Assembly (NCBI RefSeq): GCF_039962255.1
Contig: NZ_JAMPKY010000002.1
Span: 248,001 to 312,000, forward strand
Source: Leptolyngbya subtilissima AS-A7
GTDB lineage: Bacteria > Cyanobacteriota > Cyanobacteriia > Phormidesmidales > Phormidesmidaceae
Direction of reading: 5' to 3'
DNA: 64,000 nt
Part shown: positions 62,922-64,000 of the stretch, one piece after another
Numbering within the stretch: the first letter of the stretch is position 1
How the letters are laid out: the number at the start of each line of letters is the position of its first letter
The notes under the pieces: model-generated
The model's input: only the letters and a program-made list of their open reading frames with translations
What the model was told of the DNA's origin: nothing
The model's database searches: none
Made by a program: the position numbers and the translations under genes

Positions 62922-63122
62922 ATGACCACCCTTTCTGTGACCGTACCCGATATGGCCTGTGGAGCCTGCGTTAGCACCATTACCCAAGCCGTACAGGCCA
63001 TTGACCCCAGCGCCGAGGTCAAAACCGACCTCGCGTCTAAGGCGGTAGACATTACCGCCAGCGTGACCGCCGAGGCACTTACCGAGGCAATTCAGAAGGC
63101 GGGCTATACGGTGCAGGCCTAG
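62922..63122 (+). CDS. Heavy-metal-associated (copper chaperone, Atx1-like) protein
   Basis: 66 residues from ATG 62922. DMACGAC (10-16) is the M-x-C-x-x-C metal-binding motif of HMA domains, and the fold ends EAIQKAGYTVQA. It passes Cu(I) to P-type ATPases (PacS/CtaA type) that feed plastocyanin and cytochrome oxidase. The variant MACGAC (Gly before Ala) is common in cyanobacterial Atx1. Its 3' end overlaps the convergent bvdR gene by 44 bases. Confidence 0.9.
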   Translation: MTTLSVTVPDMACGACVSTITQAVQAIDPSAEVKTDLASKAVDITASVTAEALTEAIQKAGYTVQA

Positions 63123-64000
63123 GCGCGGCAACATCGACTACCCGCCCCGTCGCCGCCGATCGCTGGGCCGCCGAGGCCACCTGCAAGGTGTAGAGGCTGG
63201 CCTCGGGCGTGCAGTACAGTGCCTGTCCGGTCAGCAAATGCTCGATTACCTGGGCAGTGTCGGCCGCAAACAGCCCCCGGCGAGAGCCGACTGCTATAGC
63301 GCGGGTACCTTGGGCGTCGGTCAGAGTACCCTGGTCACCGTCCAGGCAAAGCGAGCCGTCACTGCCGATTACCTCTAGCCGCCGCGTCGCTTGCCACAGG
63401 GTCTCGCCTTTGCCATAGGTCACCTCGGCAATTAGCCCTGAGGCAAAGGTGAGCTGGGCAGTGCAGAGGCAGGTGGCGTAGCAGGTCATACCCTCAGGGC
63501 CACGGGTGAGGCGGTCGTAGTGGTTTTGGCAATAGACCCGCGCCACTGGGCCAAAGCAGTCGATCAGCCGGTGCAGGCGCGATAGTGCCCCCACTAACGG
63601 AAAGCCAAACAGCTCAGGGCAATAGGTCCAGGTGGCAGGAGCAGGGCGGCGAGGGGCCAGGGTGCAGTAGCGGGCGTAGAAGGGCTGACCGATCGCCCCC
63701 AAATTAGCTTTTGCCGCTAGATGAGTGCCCCCCAGCAGCTCGATGTGCTCGACGTGCAGCAGGCGCTGTTTGGTTTGGGCTAGGGCAAGCAGAGGCTGAG
63801 CCTGGTCGGCACTCAGCGCCAGGGGATATTCCACTACCACATGGTGATTAGCCTCTAGGGCAGCGGCAGCCACGGTAGTGTGATCGCGGTTGATGTGGCA
63901 GACCACGATCAGATCTAGGTCAGAGCGATCGATCAGGGCTTGCCAGTTGTCTACAGCCACGGCGTTGTACTGCGCGGCAAAGGCCTGGGTATCCGCGGTG
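63079..64000 (-). CDS. bvdR: Biliverdin reductase (5' end beyond the window)
   Basis: The gene starts beyond the right edge; 307 codons are visible, ending at TAA 63079. VVCHINRDHTTVAAAALEAN and HHVVVEYPLALSADQAQPLL are the Gfo/Idh/MocA Rossmann segments seen in cyanobacterial BvdR, and HVEHIELLGGTHLAAKANLG and FGFPLVGALSRLHRLIDCFG belong to the C-terminal domain. It reduces biliverdin to bilirubin with NADPH, thereby influencing phycobilisome assembly. The first nucleotide-binding glycines are outside the window. It overlaps the chaperone gene tail to tail. Confidence 0.8.
   Translation of the reverse strand, partial: TADTQAFAAQYNAVAVDNWQALIDRSDLDLIVVCHINRDHTTVAAAALEANHHVVVEYPLALSADQAQPLLALAQTKQRLLHVEHIELLGGTHLAAKANLGAIGQPFYARYCTLAPRRPAPATWTYCPELFGFPLVGALSRLHRLIDCFGPVARVYCQNHYDRLTRGPEGMTCYATCLCTAQLTFASGLIAEVTYGKGETLWQATRRLEVIGSDGSLCLDGDQGTLTDAQGTRAIAVGSRRGLFAADTAQVIEHLLTGQALYCTPEASLYTLQVASAAQRSAATGRVVDVAAPRPAPYSPPSELPR

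Overview
The window is about 64 kb of chromosome from a cyanobacterium. The evidence is: genes for the cyanobacterial/plastid NDH-1 complex (ndhA-ndhI-ndhG-ndhE), the photosystem I assembly factor ycf3, the System II cytochrome c assembly gene ccsA, biliverdin reductase (bvdR), cyanobacterial ADP-glucose pyrophosphorylase (glgC), cyanobacteria-restricted families (DUF3177, DUF3288), and very frequent HIP1 octamers (GCGATCGC) in and between genes. The fairly high G+C, large multi-sensor kinase and many toxin-antitoxin modules suggest a filamentous Leptolyngbya/Nodosilinea-like lineage. That last placement is inference; no rRNA gene is present to test it. I see no tRNA, rRNA, CRISPR array, intact insertion sequence or prophage.

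Layout. 1-5.8 kb: end of a geranylgeranyl-reductase-like gene, a BrnT/BrnA module, a glycosyltransferase and phosphodiesterase pair, an oxygenase and an acetyltransferase, then a DUF433/DUF5615 toxin-antitoxin module behind a NERD nuclease-like gene. 5.9-14.6 kb: a carbohydrate region with a processive membrane glycosyltransferase and an O-acyltransferase in one operon, a GH1 beta-glucosidase, an HsdR-N-like nuclease-fold protein overlapping a GH10 xylanase, and an unusual photolyase. 15-24.1 kb: cell-envelope and housekeeping genes (DUF3352, ccsA, an MscS channel, a response regulator, a two-domain ArsA ATPase, DUF3105). 24.3-31.8 kb: a MerR regulator with a textbook operator, mnmA, a second DUF433/DUF5615 module, DUF3288, a frameshifted Uma2 gene, gamma-glutamyltransferase, an FTR1 iron permease and glmU.

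31.9-44.1 kb: small membrane proteins, an MFS transporter, an SDR, CsbD, a 1024-residue membrane protein built of about eight repeats of roughly 98 residues, glgC, and a small four-helix membrane protein, with strong terminators and several non-coding repeats between them. 44.1-50 kb: a 1368-residue hybrid histidine kinase with a convergent stand-alone receiver protein, then cysH. 50.4-55.4 kb: a puuE-like deacetylase, a HEPN/MNT (type VII) toxin-antitoxin pair and a TRAP transporter whose binding protein lies on the opposite strand. 55.5-64 kb: gatC, ycf3, NAD kinase, the ndh operon, citrate synthase, a copper chaperone and bvdR, which runs off the right edge.

Most of the region is core cyanobacterial metabolism interleaved with small defence or addiction modules. 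The best candidates for undescribed biology are the 1024-residue repeat protein (37372-40446), the HsdR-N-like gene translationally coupled to a xylanase (10742-12960), the NERD + DUF433 + DUF5615 unit (4254-5781), and the glycosyltransferase/acyltransferase pair with an extra C-terminal domain (5863-8763).
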